Below, piece after piece: positions 43,635-51,717 of a DNA stretch of 64,000 nucleotides; the first letter of the stretch is position 1, and every line of letters starts with the position of its first letter. The notes below the pieces were generated by a model. It ran no database searches and was not told the DNA's origin. It worked only from the letters and a program-made list of their open reading frames with translations. The DNA comes from Ekhidna lutea. GTDB lineage: Bacteria > Bacteroidota > Bacteroidia > Cytophagales > Cyclobacteriaceae. A program made the position numbers and the translations under genes. The stretch is from contig NZ_FZPD01000004.1 in assembly GCF_900188325.1 (NCBI RefSeq), forward strand, positions 62,001-126,000. The letters run 5' to 3'.

Positions 43635-44057
43635 CTAATTCCTTTTAGAAAATCGTGAACGTAGACTCACATACCCGGCACACAAAACACTCAGGACCAA
43701 TCCAACTACAGTTCCAATGTCCACAAGTTTTCGGTTAAGATCTATGCCGGTGATTTTCTCCTGCATGTATTCTATGAATGAACTGGAAATATTTCTTTCA
43801 CCGAGTTCTCGCTTAATGTCCCAATGCCAGTCTGTGAGTGGACAGTAACCGATCACCCCTTTGTACCAACCAATACCCAACCATGCGATTAGGATCAATC
43901 CAATAGCAATGATGTGTGCTTTACGAGTGGATTTGAAGATCCATCCGATCAGGACGAATAGCACAAAAACGCTATGGAAAAACGTTAAGAAATAGTCTAA
44001 GAATACGTTCACGATTTCAAAGTTGCTAAGATGGTGCCAGAAATTCCTCCACTGCAA
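43635..44057 (-). CDS. DUF2784-type membrane protein
   Basis: A 140-residue protein with three or four membrane segments (FFHSVFVLFVLIGWIF, IIAIGLILIAWLGIGW and VGLVLSVLCAGYVSL). The GYCPLTDWHWDIKRELGE segment and SSFIEYMQEKI fit the DUF2784 family of unknown function. It is the only gene between two same-direction copies of a palindromic repeat (43488-43610 and 44069-44186). Confidence 0.72.
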   Translation of the reverse strand: MQWRNFWHHLSNFEIVNVFLDYFLTFFHSVFVLFVLIGWIFKSTRKAHIIAIGLILIAWLGIGWYKGVIGYCPLTDWHWDIKRELGERNISSSFIEYMQEKITGIDLNRKLVDIGTVVGLVLSVLCAGYVSLRSRFSKRN

Positions 44058-44068
44058 ATCAGTGCGTG

Positions 44069-44186
44069 TCTCCCTAGCCTGCCTTCGGGTAAGCCTTTGG
44101 CGGCCGGGGAGCCTGTCGAAGGGTACGGGATGGTGGGCGGGTACGATAGATCCTTAATTGTCTCCTTCGATAAACTCAGGATGACA
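44069..44186. repeat. Palindromic intergenic element, copy 2 of a pair
   Basis: Starts TGTCTCCCTA, contains GCCTTCGGGTAAGCCTTTGG and GAGCCTGTCGAAGGGT, and ends CAGGATGACA. It is closely similar to 43488-43610; a second partial end (CAGCATGACA) follows at about 44199. Confidence 0.65.
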
Positions 44187-44293
44187 ACTCAATAAACTCA
44201 GCATGACAGATTATGAATTATAATTTCTTACACGCAACCATTCTCTATCCAACTGCATCAATCTGTCAGTAATCCCAAAATAACAAACCTAAC

Positions 44294-44695
44294 ATGCTAG
44301 ACAATCCAAAAATCAATATCAAAATCAAACTATCTGCCTTGTGGGCTTCATTGGTATTCTGTTTCCTGTACGGAGACTATTTCGAGTTATACACTCCGGG
44401 TAAAGTAGATAGCCTGCTAACAGGCAACAATGTGCTGGACAGCCCCATGACACTACTTATCGCATCAGTCATTCTTTCCATCCCATCGTTGATGGTGGCA
44501 TTGTCTGTTTTACTAAATGCAAAATTGAGTAGAATATTGAACATCGTATTTGGAACGCTATTTACACTGATGATGCTCTTGATTGGAATCAACTCGATGA
44601 CTCCCTGGTATTCTTTTTATGTGTTCCTTGCATTTTTGGAAAGCCTGATAACCATCGTTATTATCTGGCTGGCCTGGAAGTGGCCAAAAGTTTGA
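44294..44695 (+). CDS. Small membrane protein (DUF6326-like)
   Basis: A 133-residue protein with four hydrophobic segments, starting KIKLSALWASLVFCFLYGDY and including LLIASVILSIPSLMVALSVL and FYVFLAFLESLITIVIIWLA. The YGDYFELYTPGK loop after the first helix fits the DUF6326 family, whose function is unknown. It stands alone in the repeat-rich islet. Confidence 0.7.
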   Translation: MLDNPKINIKIKLSALWASLVFCFLYGDYFELYTPGKVDSLLTGNNVLDSPMTLLIASVILSIPSLMVALSVLLNAKLSRILNIVFGTLFTLMMLLIGINSMTPWYSFYVFLAFLESLITIVIIWLAWKWPKV

Positions 44696-44840
44696 TTTGA
44701 TAGCGAATTACTAATTACCAGGTTTTATCAACAGGGATTGAAATCCCTAAACTGATATGCGAAGACAAACTTGGATGATTGGTATCACATCCCCCTCCTC
44801 CCCCATATTCTCTCACACCCCCTTCAAAGGGGGATTAACA

Positions 44841-44886
44841 CGTCATTCCGGTTTTGGAGGAACGACAAATACCGGAATCTTTATTT
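44841..44886. repeat. 46-bp direct repeat, copy 1
   Basis: Begins CGTCATTCCGGTTTTGGAGG and is identical over 46 bp to 44997-45042. The left flank (CCCCTTCAAAGGG) is also shared. It lacks the right terminal inverted repeat, so it looks truncated. Confidence 0.8.
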
Positions 44887-44996
44887 TAAAAAGGATTCCT
44901 GAACCTCTACTAGCTAAAAAATTTGCTTGTGCTTCTGTAATTACATCCCCCTCCTTCGCTCAACCCATCTCATCCCCTTCAAAGGGAGATTAATCA

Positions 44997-45090
44997 CGTC
45001 ATTCCGGTTTTGGAGGAACGACAAATACCGGAATCTTTATTTAAAGGATGAGATTCCTGAATCCCTCCTTCGTCGGTCTCAGGAATGACG
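44997..45090. repeat. 94-bp element with 9-bp terminal inverted repeats (copy 2)
   Basis: Ends CGTCATTCC and GGAATGACG are perfect inverted repeats. The first 46 bp equal 44841-44886. It encodes nothing and resembles a small non-autonomous or REP-type element. Confidence 0.75.
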
Positions 45091-45104
45091 ATATGGAAAA
45101 AATT

Positions 45105-45680
45105 CTAGCTCCTTCGTTCGTTTAACTGATTGACGGCTGTTTGGAGTTCGCGCTTCAGCTTTACCTGTGTCTCACGTGCTTTGGTTTTGTGCGCTTCGAA
45201 CTCAGCCTGAAGTGCTCCAAACTCACGCTTAGTTTTAGAAGTCACACTGTTGCTCCGCATGAACATGAAGTATGCCATTACCCCTAAAACAGCCAATGCA
45301 GCTATGATTATCCACACCATGATGTGATAGCCTACTTTGGAAAACGGAATACCCAGAAAATAAATGGTATCGTTCAGTTCCAGGCTTTCGTCAAGTTTCG
45401 CCTGTACATCAGAAAGTTCAGCACTGGCTTGCTGAGCCTTGGATATAGCATCCTGCGTTTCGGTTTGCAACTGCTGGATTTTTTGTTGTTTTTGATTCAA
45501 CGTATCCGACACCTCAGACCAAAAAGCATTTAGATCCGTTCGAGGGATTACCTTGTACCGCTCATAAGTCTCATTGTTTTCCAGTATTGCATCATATTTT
45601 TCCTGCAGGGATTCCTGCCCGAAAGTTGGAGATACAATGAATACAGCGATTATTGAAAGCGTGAGTATTAGGTTTTTCAT
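45105..45680 (-). CDS. Exported coiled-coil protein with one membrane anchor
   Basis: From the ATG at 45680 (MKNLILTLSIIAVFIVSP) the protein has 191 residues; an upstream in-frame extension is not protein-like. A signal peptide is followed by a long coiled coil (about 55-105, rich in Q, E and A), a membrane segment (VWIIIAALAVLGVMAYFMF) and a second charged helix (SKTKREFGALQAEFEAHKTK). No catalytic motif is seen. Its role is unknown. Confidence 0.75.
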   Translation of the reverse strand: MKNLILTLSIIAVFIVSPTFGQESLQEKYDAILENNETYERYKVIPRTDLNAFWSEVSDTLNQKQQKIQQLQTETQDAISKAQQASAELSDVQAKLDESLELNDTIYFLGIPFSKVGYHIMVWIIIAALAVLGVMAYFMFMRSNSVTSKTKREFGALQAEFEAHKTKARETQVKLKRELQTAVNQLNERRS

Positions 45681-45864
45681 ATTGCCTGGCTGGTTTTGAG
45701 TAATTTCAGTTCGAAATCTTAACGTGCATAAATGGAAGAAAATTATCATTGTCCCCATTTCATCCGCGAAACTAAAAAAGCCTGAGCCATCTACCTTGCC
45801 TTTCAGTAAAAAACCACCTATAAAGTTGCTATCTTTCATTACTAACCCATTATAGTTTCATAAA

Positions 45865-46572
45865 ATGAGGACCAGATTTGTTACCTCCATCCTACTGCTC
45901 CTATTCTTTAATGGAAAGGGTAATTCTCAGGATACCTTAAAAGCTCTTTTTGTCGGGAATAGCTACGTATATATGTCAGATATTCCAGCCCTTACTTCCA
46001 GTCTTTCTGAAGGAACAAAAACATACATAATTACTTTAGCTAGTACGGCGGGTGGAGCCAGACTGAGCAACCACTGGAACAATGATGGCGATCTTAACAC
46101 AAAGCAAAAGATTGCGGATGGGGCTTTCGATTTCGTGATTTTACAAGAACAAAGTACGGGCACCCTTCAAAAACCTGATGAATTTTACCAACACGTTGGT
46201 TTGTTTTCCAGCTACTGTAGAAAAAAAGGAGCTGAACCGGTGCTCTACCAAACCTGGGCGAAGGAATATGCACCAAACACACAAACGCAGATCAGTGATG
46301 CCTATGAGAAAGCAGCATTGAATAATTCAGCTACCCTTGCTCCTGTAGGTGATGTATGGGCAATAGTCAGAAAGGAAAACCCTGAGATTAATTTATTTCT
46401 GGATGATGGCAGTCATCAATCAAATTTTGGAGCATTTCTGGTTGCCTGCATTATGGTTAAAGTTTTGACCGGGGAATTACCGGATAAAGAGTCTATCCTT
46501 GAATCCAATCCAAAAATACCATTAGACCATGTTGAGGCAATACTTGATGCTGTCAATACAGCATTTAATTGA
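45865..46572 (+). CDS. Exported SGNH-hydrolase-like protein
   Basis: A 235-residue protein with a signal peptide (LLLLFFNGKGNSQ). The SGNH block I is FVGNSYVYMSD (Ser nucleophile in GNSY), block III appears as VILQEQSTGTL and block V as DDGSHQSNFGAFL with the Asp/His pair. This fits the SGNH/DUF4886-type hydrolases, which deacylate sugars or lipids. Substrate unknown. Confidence 0.83.
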   Translation: MRTRFVTSILLLLFFNGKGNSQDTLKALFVGNSYVYMSDIPALTSSLSEGTKTYIITLASTAGGARLSNHWNNDGDLNTKQKIADGAFDFVILQEQSTGTLQKPDEFYQHVGLFSSYCRKKGAEPVLYQTWAKEYAPNTQTQISDAYEKAALNNSATLAPVGDVWAIVRKENPEINLFLDDGSHQSNFGAFLVACIMVKVLTGELPDKESILESNPKIPLDHVEAILDAVNTAFN

Positions 46573-46622
46573 TAACCGCCTGAGAATTTTATAACGTCAG
46601 TTATATTTAAAGAAAAAACATC

Positions 46623-47447
46623 ATGCACCTTTCCCGTTTTCTCATCCTATCATTGATTATTATCTCATGCTCATCACCCAACGAATCAGCAGATGACCAA
46701 CCCACTCTTATCCGGGTTGAGCTTACAACTTCGATGGGCGCCATCACATTAGAACTATCAGACAAAACACCTCTTCATAGAGACAATTTCATCAAACTGG
46801 TAAATGATGACATGTACGATAGTATCATCTTTCATCGAGTGTTACAGGATTTTGTGGTTCAGGCTGGCGAGTTTGACAGTCTCAGACAAGTCAATCTAGA
46901 TTCCAGTGTAATTGAAGGCCTGGACTATCGAGTGCCCGCCGAGTTTGATTCAACGCTATTCCACAAACGAGGAGCTTTAGGTGCTGCACGAACTGGTAAC
47001 CCGGAAAGAGCATCCTCCAATATTCAATTTTACATTGTACACAGAGGCCCTCGACCGGACAGTTTGATTAATAAAGATGAAGAAAGAATCAACGACATGC
47101 TCAGGCTTCATTATGTGACAAATGCTCCTGAAAATAAAATGTGGTTGGATTCTATCAATAGCGTCCTTGAATCTGACAATTATGAGGCTTTCGGGGCGAT
47201 CTACGACACGCTATCCAAAATTTCGGAAGGATATGAAGATTTTGATCGACATAGCATACCGGAATATCAAAGAGAAGTATATCGCACGCTTGGTGGCACA
47301 CCTCATCTCGATCAGAACTACACGGTATTTGGTGAGGTGGTGAAAGGTATGAATGTGGTGGATTCCATTGCTGCTGTTCCTGTTGCCGAAGGTGGAAGAC
47401 CTATCGATCAGGTGATGATTTTGGAAGCGAGGATTTTAACAAACTAG
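46623..47447 (+). CDS. Cyclophilin-type peptidylprolyl isomerase, lipoprotein
   Basis: A 274-residue envelope proline isomerase. The lipoprotein signal is LILSLIIISCSS. The cyclophilin fold is split: DNFIKLV...YDSIIFHRVLQDFVVQAGEF at about 50-85, RGALGAARTGNPERASSNIQFYIVH at about 117-141 (given here by its ends RGALGAAR and SSNIQFYIVH), then an insertion of about 90 residues before YTVFGEVVKGMNVVDSIA. The insertion is common in Bacteroidota members. It likely assists folding of outer-membrane or secreted proteins. Confidence 0.9.
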   Translation: MHLSRFLILSLIIISCSSPNESADDQPTLIRVELTTSMGAITLELSDKTPLHRDNFIKLVNDDMYDSIIFHRVLQDFVVQAGEFDSLRQVNLDSSVIEGLDYRVPAEFDSTLFHKRGALGAARTGNPERASSNIQFYIVHRGPRPDSLINKDEERINDMLRLHYVTNAPENKMWLDSINSVLESDNYEAFGAIYDTLSKISEGYEDFDRHSIPEYQREVYRTLGGTPHLDQNYTVFGEVVKGMNVVDSIAAVPVAEGGRPIDQVMILEARILTN

Positions 47448-47449
47448 AA

Positions 47450-47818
47450 ATGGATTTACTAACTAAATTTAGTGTAACGAAAGAAGAAGAACCTTCCGAG
47501 AATATCGATAAAGTATTTGATATTCTTATCGATGGAGAAAAAGCTGAAATGGTTTTTTCACATGTAAGAGACAAAGTATGGTTTACAACCAAGAGAATCA
47601 TCGCAATGGATGTTCAGGGTCTCACAGGAAGCAAAAAGGAGTATCGCTCATTTCCTTACTCCAAAATTTCATCCTTCTCAATTGAAACTGCTGGAACATT
47701 TGATGGTGATAGCGATTTCAAAATTTGGGTTAGTGGTGTTGGCATGTTTGAAATCAAGTTTTCAAAAAAGCTTAAAATAAAAGAAGTAGCTAAGTATTTA
47801 AGTAATAAAGTGCTATAA
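47450..47818 (+). CDS. Bacterial PH-domain protein
   Basis: A 122-residue protein matching bacterial pleckstrin-homology-like (bPH) domains: VWFTTKRIIAMDVQGLTGSK followed by YRSFPYSKISSFSIETAG and FKIWVSGVGMFEIKFSK. It has no signal or membrane segment. It begins 2 bp after the PPIase gene, so the two are likely co-transcribed. The function of this family is not established. Confidence 0.82.
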   Translation: MDLLTKFSVTKEEEPSENIDKVFDILIDGEKAEMVFSHVRDKVWFTTKRIIAMDVQGLTGSKKEYRSFPYSKISSFSIETAGTFDGDSDFKIWVSGVGMFEIKFSKKLKIKEVAKYLSNKVL

Positions 47819-47850
47819 CAACACTTTAGCTCTCTCATTTGAAGTTGAAA

Positions 47851-48390
47851 TCACTCAACAACCTCAACCACCAAATTATGGTTGGTGTAGATGCATATAT
47901 CTGCAGCTATGGTAAGTCCTTCTCTCACCATTTCTTCGGCTGAAAGATTAGTTGCATGTTTTTTCAATGCAAGTGCTGCTGATCGGGCGTACATACTGCC
48001 AGATCCAATAGCCGCTACATCTTCATCGGGCTCCAACACATCCCCGGTACCTGAAACGATAAGCACTTCATTCTTATCTGCCACAATCATCATGGCTTCC
48101 AGCTTACGCAGGTATCGATCTGTTCTCCAGTCTTTAGCAAGCTCTACTGCCGCCCTTTTCAGGTTTCCTGAATAGTTGCTCAGCTTTTCATCAAAGCGAT
48201 CCAATAAAGTGAACGCATCAGCGGTAGATCCGGCAAAACCGGTTACGATCTTACCGTCACCCAGCTTTCGAATCTTCTTTACGTTTGATTTTGCTACAGT
48301 ATTGCCCAGAGTGGCCTGTCCGTCCGCACCGATGGCTACTTTACCATTATGTTTGATCGCAAGGACGGTTGTTGATTTTATTTTTTCCAT
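47851..48390 (-). CDS. hslV: ATP-dependent protease proteolytic subunit HslV
   Basis: The 179-residue peptidase subunit of HslVU. After a short propeptide (MEKIKS) the catalytic threonine lies in [52 protein letters not shown] and a C-terminal [13 protein letters not shown] complete the family pattern. The ATPase partner hslU is not in the window and must be elsewhere. Confidence 0.97.
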   Translation of the reverse strand: MEKIKSTTVLAIKHNGKVAIGADGQATLGNTVAKSNVKKIRKLGDGKIVTGFAGSTADAFTLLDRFDEKLSNYSGNLKRAAVELAKDWRTDRYLRKLEAMMIVADKNEVLIVSGTGDVLEPDEDVAAIGSGSMYARSAALALKKHATNLSAEEMVREGLTIAADICIYTNHNLVVEVVE

Positions 48391-48452
48391 AGAATGATAG
48401 TATGCTTAATTAAAGGAAAAGATGCTTCACAGAGTTCAAAACAATTACAATT

Positions 48453-48516
48453 TGTCAGGTTGAGCCTGTCGAAACCTCACAATAGGAAAACACATTTCGA
48501 CAAGCTCAATGTGACA
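48453..48516. repeat. Palindromic intergenic element between pdhC and hslV
   Basis: TGTCAGGTTGAGCCTGTCGA at the left end is inverted as TCGACAAGCTCAATGTGACA at the right, matching at 19 of 22 positions over full arms. It shares the TGTCA end and the GCCTGTCGAA core with the repeats at 43488 and 44069. Confidence 0.7.
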
Positions 48517-48519
48517 GCA

Positions 48520-50157
48520 TTAAATCAAAATCCTAACCGGATCTTCTAATAGCTCCTTGAATGTTTTTAGGAATGCAGACCCTACTGCACCATCTACTGC
48601 TCTGTGATCGCATGACAGTGTCACTTTCATCACGTTTCCGGCATACATCTCACCATCCCTCACAATTACTGTCTCCTTGATTCCTCCTACAGCCATAATG
48701 CATGCATCCGGCGGATTGATAATCGCCGTAAATTCTTCGATTCCAAACATTCCCAAATTAGAAATGGTGAATGTGTTTCCAGAGAACTCTTCAGGTTGAA
48801 GCTTTTTGTCTTTGGCTTTTTGAGCCAGCTCCCTAACCTCAGCAGAGATATGCGAAAGCGACTTGTTATCCGCGAATCGAACCACTGGAACAATCAGTCC
48901 ATCAGGTATGGCCACTGCCACTCCCATGTGAACGTGTTGGTGCTTCATCATGTGATCACCATGCCAACTCACATTTACATCCGGATGTTGACGTAAAGCT
49001 GCTGCTGCAGCTTTGATCACCATGTCATTAAATGATATCTTCACCGGTGCAATCTCATTCATGGACTTACGAGCTTCAATTGCCTTGTCCATATTGATCT
49101 CCATGGTAAGGTAGAAATGCGGTGCAGCAAATTTGCTATCGCTCAATCGCTTCGCAATCACTTTACGCATTTGCGAGAGCTCTACTTTTTCTGACTTCTC
49201 CTCTCCTACCACTTGAGGAATGTTGATTGAAGGCTGACCGGCATCCGAAGACTTTTCTTTTGCCTGAGAAGGTGTGAAATTCTCTACATCAGCCTTAACA
49301 ACTCTTCCCTCCGGACCTGAACCATTTACCTGAGCAAGGTCTATTCCTTTTTCTGATGCAATCTTCTTCGCTAATGGAGAAGCTTTCACTCGTCCATTAC
49401 TGGATGTGGTAGTTTGGGCTGGTTGAGATGAACTACCTGAACTGCTCGGCTGTGATGAACTGCTCTCGGCTTTCTCTTCTTTTTTCTCTTCTTTAGCTGG
49501 CTCTGGCTCTTCTTCCTGTTGTTCTTCTGCTTTTAGGAGTGATTCGTAATCAGCTCCTTCTTCACCGATGATCGCAATGACACCATCCACAGCAACTCCG
49601 CTTCCGGCTTCCACAGCTGTGTAAAGTAGTGTTCCGTCTTCATAAGCCTCCAACTCCATGGTAGCCTTATCCGTTTCTACTTCGGCCAGAATATCTCCAG
49701 CTTCAACTTTATCACCTTTTTTCTTCAACCAGGATGCAATCACCCCCTCTTCCATCGTATCACTCATCTTCGGCATTCGAACGACTGAAGCGTTGATATT
49801 ACTCGTATCTATTTTTTCGGCTGATTTCTCTTCAGACTTCTCTTCTTTGGCTTCTTCCTGCTCACTTTCTTCCTTCTGACCATTGCTAGCTTCTTCCAGC
49901 AAGTGTTTGTAATCTTCTCCCTTCTCACCAATCACAGCCAAAACACCGTCCACTGGAACAGATTCTTTCTCTTTCACTCCAATGTGCAAAAGCACACCGT
50001 CCTGATAAGATTCCAATTCCATTGTTGCCTTGTCGGTTTCCACTTCAGCCAGCACATCGCCGGAGCTCACCTCATCGCCCTCTTTTTTCAACCACGAGGC
50101 GATCACGCCTTCTTCCATGGTATCACTCATTTTGGGCATTCTAATTACTTCAGCCAT
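48520..50157 (-). CDS. pdhC: Pyruvate dehydrogenase E2 (dihydrolipoamide acetyltransferase)
   Basis: The 545-residue E2 core of the pyruvate dehydrogenase complex. Two lipoyl domains carry the lipoyl lysine in VETDKATMELESYQDG (about 43) and VETDKATMELEAYEDG (about 166), separated by Glu/Lys-rich linkers. A peripheral-subunit-binding domain (ASPLAKKIASEKGIDLAQV) precedes the catalytic domain, with the active-site DHRAVDGAVGSAFL near the end. The near-identical lipoyl domains suggest an internal duplication. E1 and E3 are not nearby. Confidence 0.96.
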   Translation of the reverse strand: MAEVIRMPKMSDTMEEGVIASWLKKEGDEVSSGDVLAEVETDKATMELESYQDGVLLHIGVKEKESVPVDGVLAVIGEKGEDYKHLLEEASNGQKEESEQEEAKEEKSEEKSAEKIDTSNINASVVRMPKMSDTMEEGVIASWLKKKGDKVEAGDILAEVETDKATMELEAYEDGTLLYTAVEAGSGVAVDGVIAIIGEEGADYESLLKAEEQQEEEPEPAKEEKKEEKAESSSSQPSSSGSSSQPAQTTTSSNGRVKASPLAKKIASEKGIDLAQVNGSGPEGRVVKADVENFTPSQAKEKSSDAGQPSINIPQVVGEEKSEKVELSQMRKVIAKRLSDSKFAAPHFYLTMEINMDKAIEARKSMNEIAPVKISFNDMVIKAAAAALRQHPDVNVSWHGDHMMKHQHVHMGVAVAIPDGLIVPVVRFADNKSLSHISAEVRELAQKAKDKKLQPEEFSGNTFTISNLGMFGIEEFTAIINPPDACIMAVGGIKETVIVRDGEMYAGNVMKVTLSCDHRAVDGAVGSAFLKTFKELLEDPVRILI

Positions 50158-50180
50158 TTAGATCGTCTTTAATTCTAAGT

Positions 50181-50188
50181 CAAAATTA
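50181..50188 (-). promoter_or_regulatory. Candidate -7 element for pdhC
   Basis: Reads TAATTTTG on the minus strand, fitting TAnnTTTG, 23 bp before the pdhC start. No -33 element at normal spacing was seen. Confidence 0.35.
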
Positions 50189-50269
50189 ACCCATCCATTA
50201 AAATAAAAATTTGGTTTTGGCACAAAATGAAAATTGAGTAACCAATGTTCTTGGATTAAATTGCCAAAA

Positions 50270-50953
50270 ATGCTCGATAGATACACCATAACCTTAAACC
50301 CAGATGAGTTGGCTCTTGTTTTAGGAGCCGAAGTTCCGGACGTATATCAGCCTCAATATAATGCGGCACCAACCAAAATTTTACCCATAATTACCAGTTC
50401 GGATTCTGATAAAATCTCGCTTTTCAATTGGGGCCTAATGGCCATGTGGTCAAATAATCGCGCTATGAGCCCGAAGTTTTTTAACCTTCCGATGGATTCT
50501 GTAATTAACAAAGCGAGCTATCGAAAGAAACTGGCGACCCACCGATGTGTCATACCAATGGATGGGTTTTACTTATGGAAGCAGGTGGCTAAAAAACAAC
50601 AAGTCCCTCATTACTTTTTCTACCCGGACAAAAAAGTGTTTTCGGTAGCGGGACTTTGGGAGGAAGGGGATGACGGCACTCATTCTTTTATTATGATAAC
50701 TCGCCCAGCCAATGAACAAATTTCTGATTTTCAGGAAGATATGCCAGCAATATTGGATACAGCCAACACGAGAAAGTGGTTACAATCCGATGATCAGGAG
50801 GAACTTCAAACCCTTCTTAACATCGAAACAAAGGATGAATTGATTTCACATACGGTATCACCGAAAATCAAAGATATTGATGGAAATGATGGTTCTTTTA
50901 TAAAGCCTGCACCCGCCTCGGATCAGCATGGGAATTACACATTATTTACCTAG
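50270..50953 (+). CDS. SRAP (YedK/HMCES)-family protein lacking catalytic residues
   Basis: A 227-residue SRAP-fold protein. Active members protect abasic sites in single-stranded DNA by forming a thiazolidine crosslink through Cys2. The fold is clear: YQPQYNAAPTKILPII, FNWGLMAMW, HRCVIPMDGFYLWK and FSVAGLWEEG. The normal MCGRYT start is MLDRYT here, so Cys2 is Leu. The Glu of DGFYEW is Leu102, and the His before RMP is replaced (FQEDMP, Gln155). The Asn of NARAET is kept (Asn72). It is therefore unlikely to crosslink DNA in the known way. The ATG at 50270 is chosen because it aligns with the family start. Confidence 0.85.
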   Translation: MLDRYTITLNPDELALVLGAEVPDVYQPQYNAAPTKILPIITSSDSDKISLFNWGLMAMWSNNRAMSPKFFNLPMDSVINKASYRKKLATHRCVIPMDGFYLWKQVAKKQQVPHYFFYPDKKVFSVAGLWEEGDDGTHSFIMITRPANEQISDFQEDMPAILDTANTRKWLQSDDQEELQTLLNIETKDELISHTVSPKIKDIDGNDGSFIKPAPASDQHGNYTLFT

Positions 50954-51092
50954 CGCATTCGACTCGGGTCAGAAATAACCAACCTGAGATCAATTTCATG
51001 TGTCAGTATTCACATGTTGTTCCTAATTTCGTCCTAAATAAAAACACTGATCACTCAGTATTTATCACCTAACATTACCAATAAATAATTAC

Positions 51093-51662
51093 ATGAGTTC
51101 TGACAATGACCTTTTACTTTTCCAGCAAGTGAAGAGTAATGACTTCTCAGCATATGAGGTCATTTTCAAACGGTATTATAAAGAACTGTATCGCTTTGCT
51201 TTTACTTACGTTCGTGACGGAACAATTGCTGAGGAAATGGCTCAGGAGGTTTTTCTCTATATGTGGGAGAAGCGAGGAAACATTGAAATACAAACTACGC
51301 TAAAAACTTACCTGTATTCTGCAGTTAAAAATAAATGCCTCAACTACATCAAACTTGAGCTGCCAAAACAGCAGTCGATGGCAGATGTAAGTGAGGTGAT
51401 GCTCAGCGTTAGCATGCCTAAAAAAGATGAGGGAGAAAATGAGCGGTTGAAGAAGTACATTCACTCAGCAATAGATGCGCTTCCAAAAAAATGCAGGAAG
51501 ATCTTTATGCTCAGTAGAAATGCCGGAATGACCTACGAAGAAATCGCCGAGGAACTCGATTTATCTAAAAAAACGGTAGAAAACCAGATGGGAATAGCGC
51601 TAAAAAAATTGAGGGAATCACTAGATCATGTGTACAAACATTACAAGGAGCATATGTCCTAA
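51093..51662 (+). CDS. ECF sigma factor (FecI-type)
   Basis: A 189-residue sigma factor with region 2 (YKELYRFAFTYVRDGTIAEE, then EMAQEVFLYMWEKR) and region 4 (LPKKCRKIFMLSRNAGMTYE, then KTVENQMGIALKKLR). It is of the Bacteroidota type that pairs with FecR regulators. The FecR gene starts 55 bp downstream, followed by the receptor. Confidence 0.94.
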   Translation: MSSDNDLLLFQQVKSNDFSAYEVIFKRYYKELYRFAFTYVRDGTIAEEMAQEVFLYMWEKRGNIEIQTTLKTYLYSAVKNKCLNYIKLELPKQQSMADVSEVMLSVSMPKKDEGENERLKKYIHSAIDALPKKCRKIFMLSRNAGMTYEEIAEELDLSKKTVENQMGIALKKLRESLDHVYKHYKEHMS

Positions 51663-51717
51663 AAAAATGTGAGAAAAAATTAGGGGTTTAGAGCCCTGGG
51701 ATTGACAGACAAATGAG

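Larger units (their letters stand above)
44696..45104. other. Repeat-rich intergenic region
   Basis: A gap of 409 bp without a credible gene. It carries C/G-rich hairpin pieces, a second copy of the 25-bp repeat (44928-44952) and the two copies of the CGTCATTCC element listed separately. Confidence 0.65.

Noticed and set aside
43434-43658. Plus-strand frame of 74 codons
   Set aside because: It is translated straight through a palindromic repeat element and has no protein-like features.
44757-44993. Plus-strand frame of 78 codons
   Set aside because: It covers the C/G hairpins and the 46-bp repeat; composition follows the repeat, not a gene.
45681-45839. N-terminal extension of the coiled-coil membrane protein
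   Set aside because: The added 53 residues hide a clear signal peptide starting at the ATG at 45680 and do not look protein-like.
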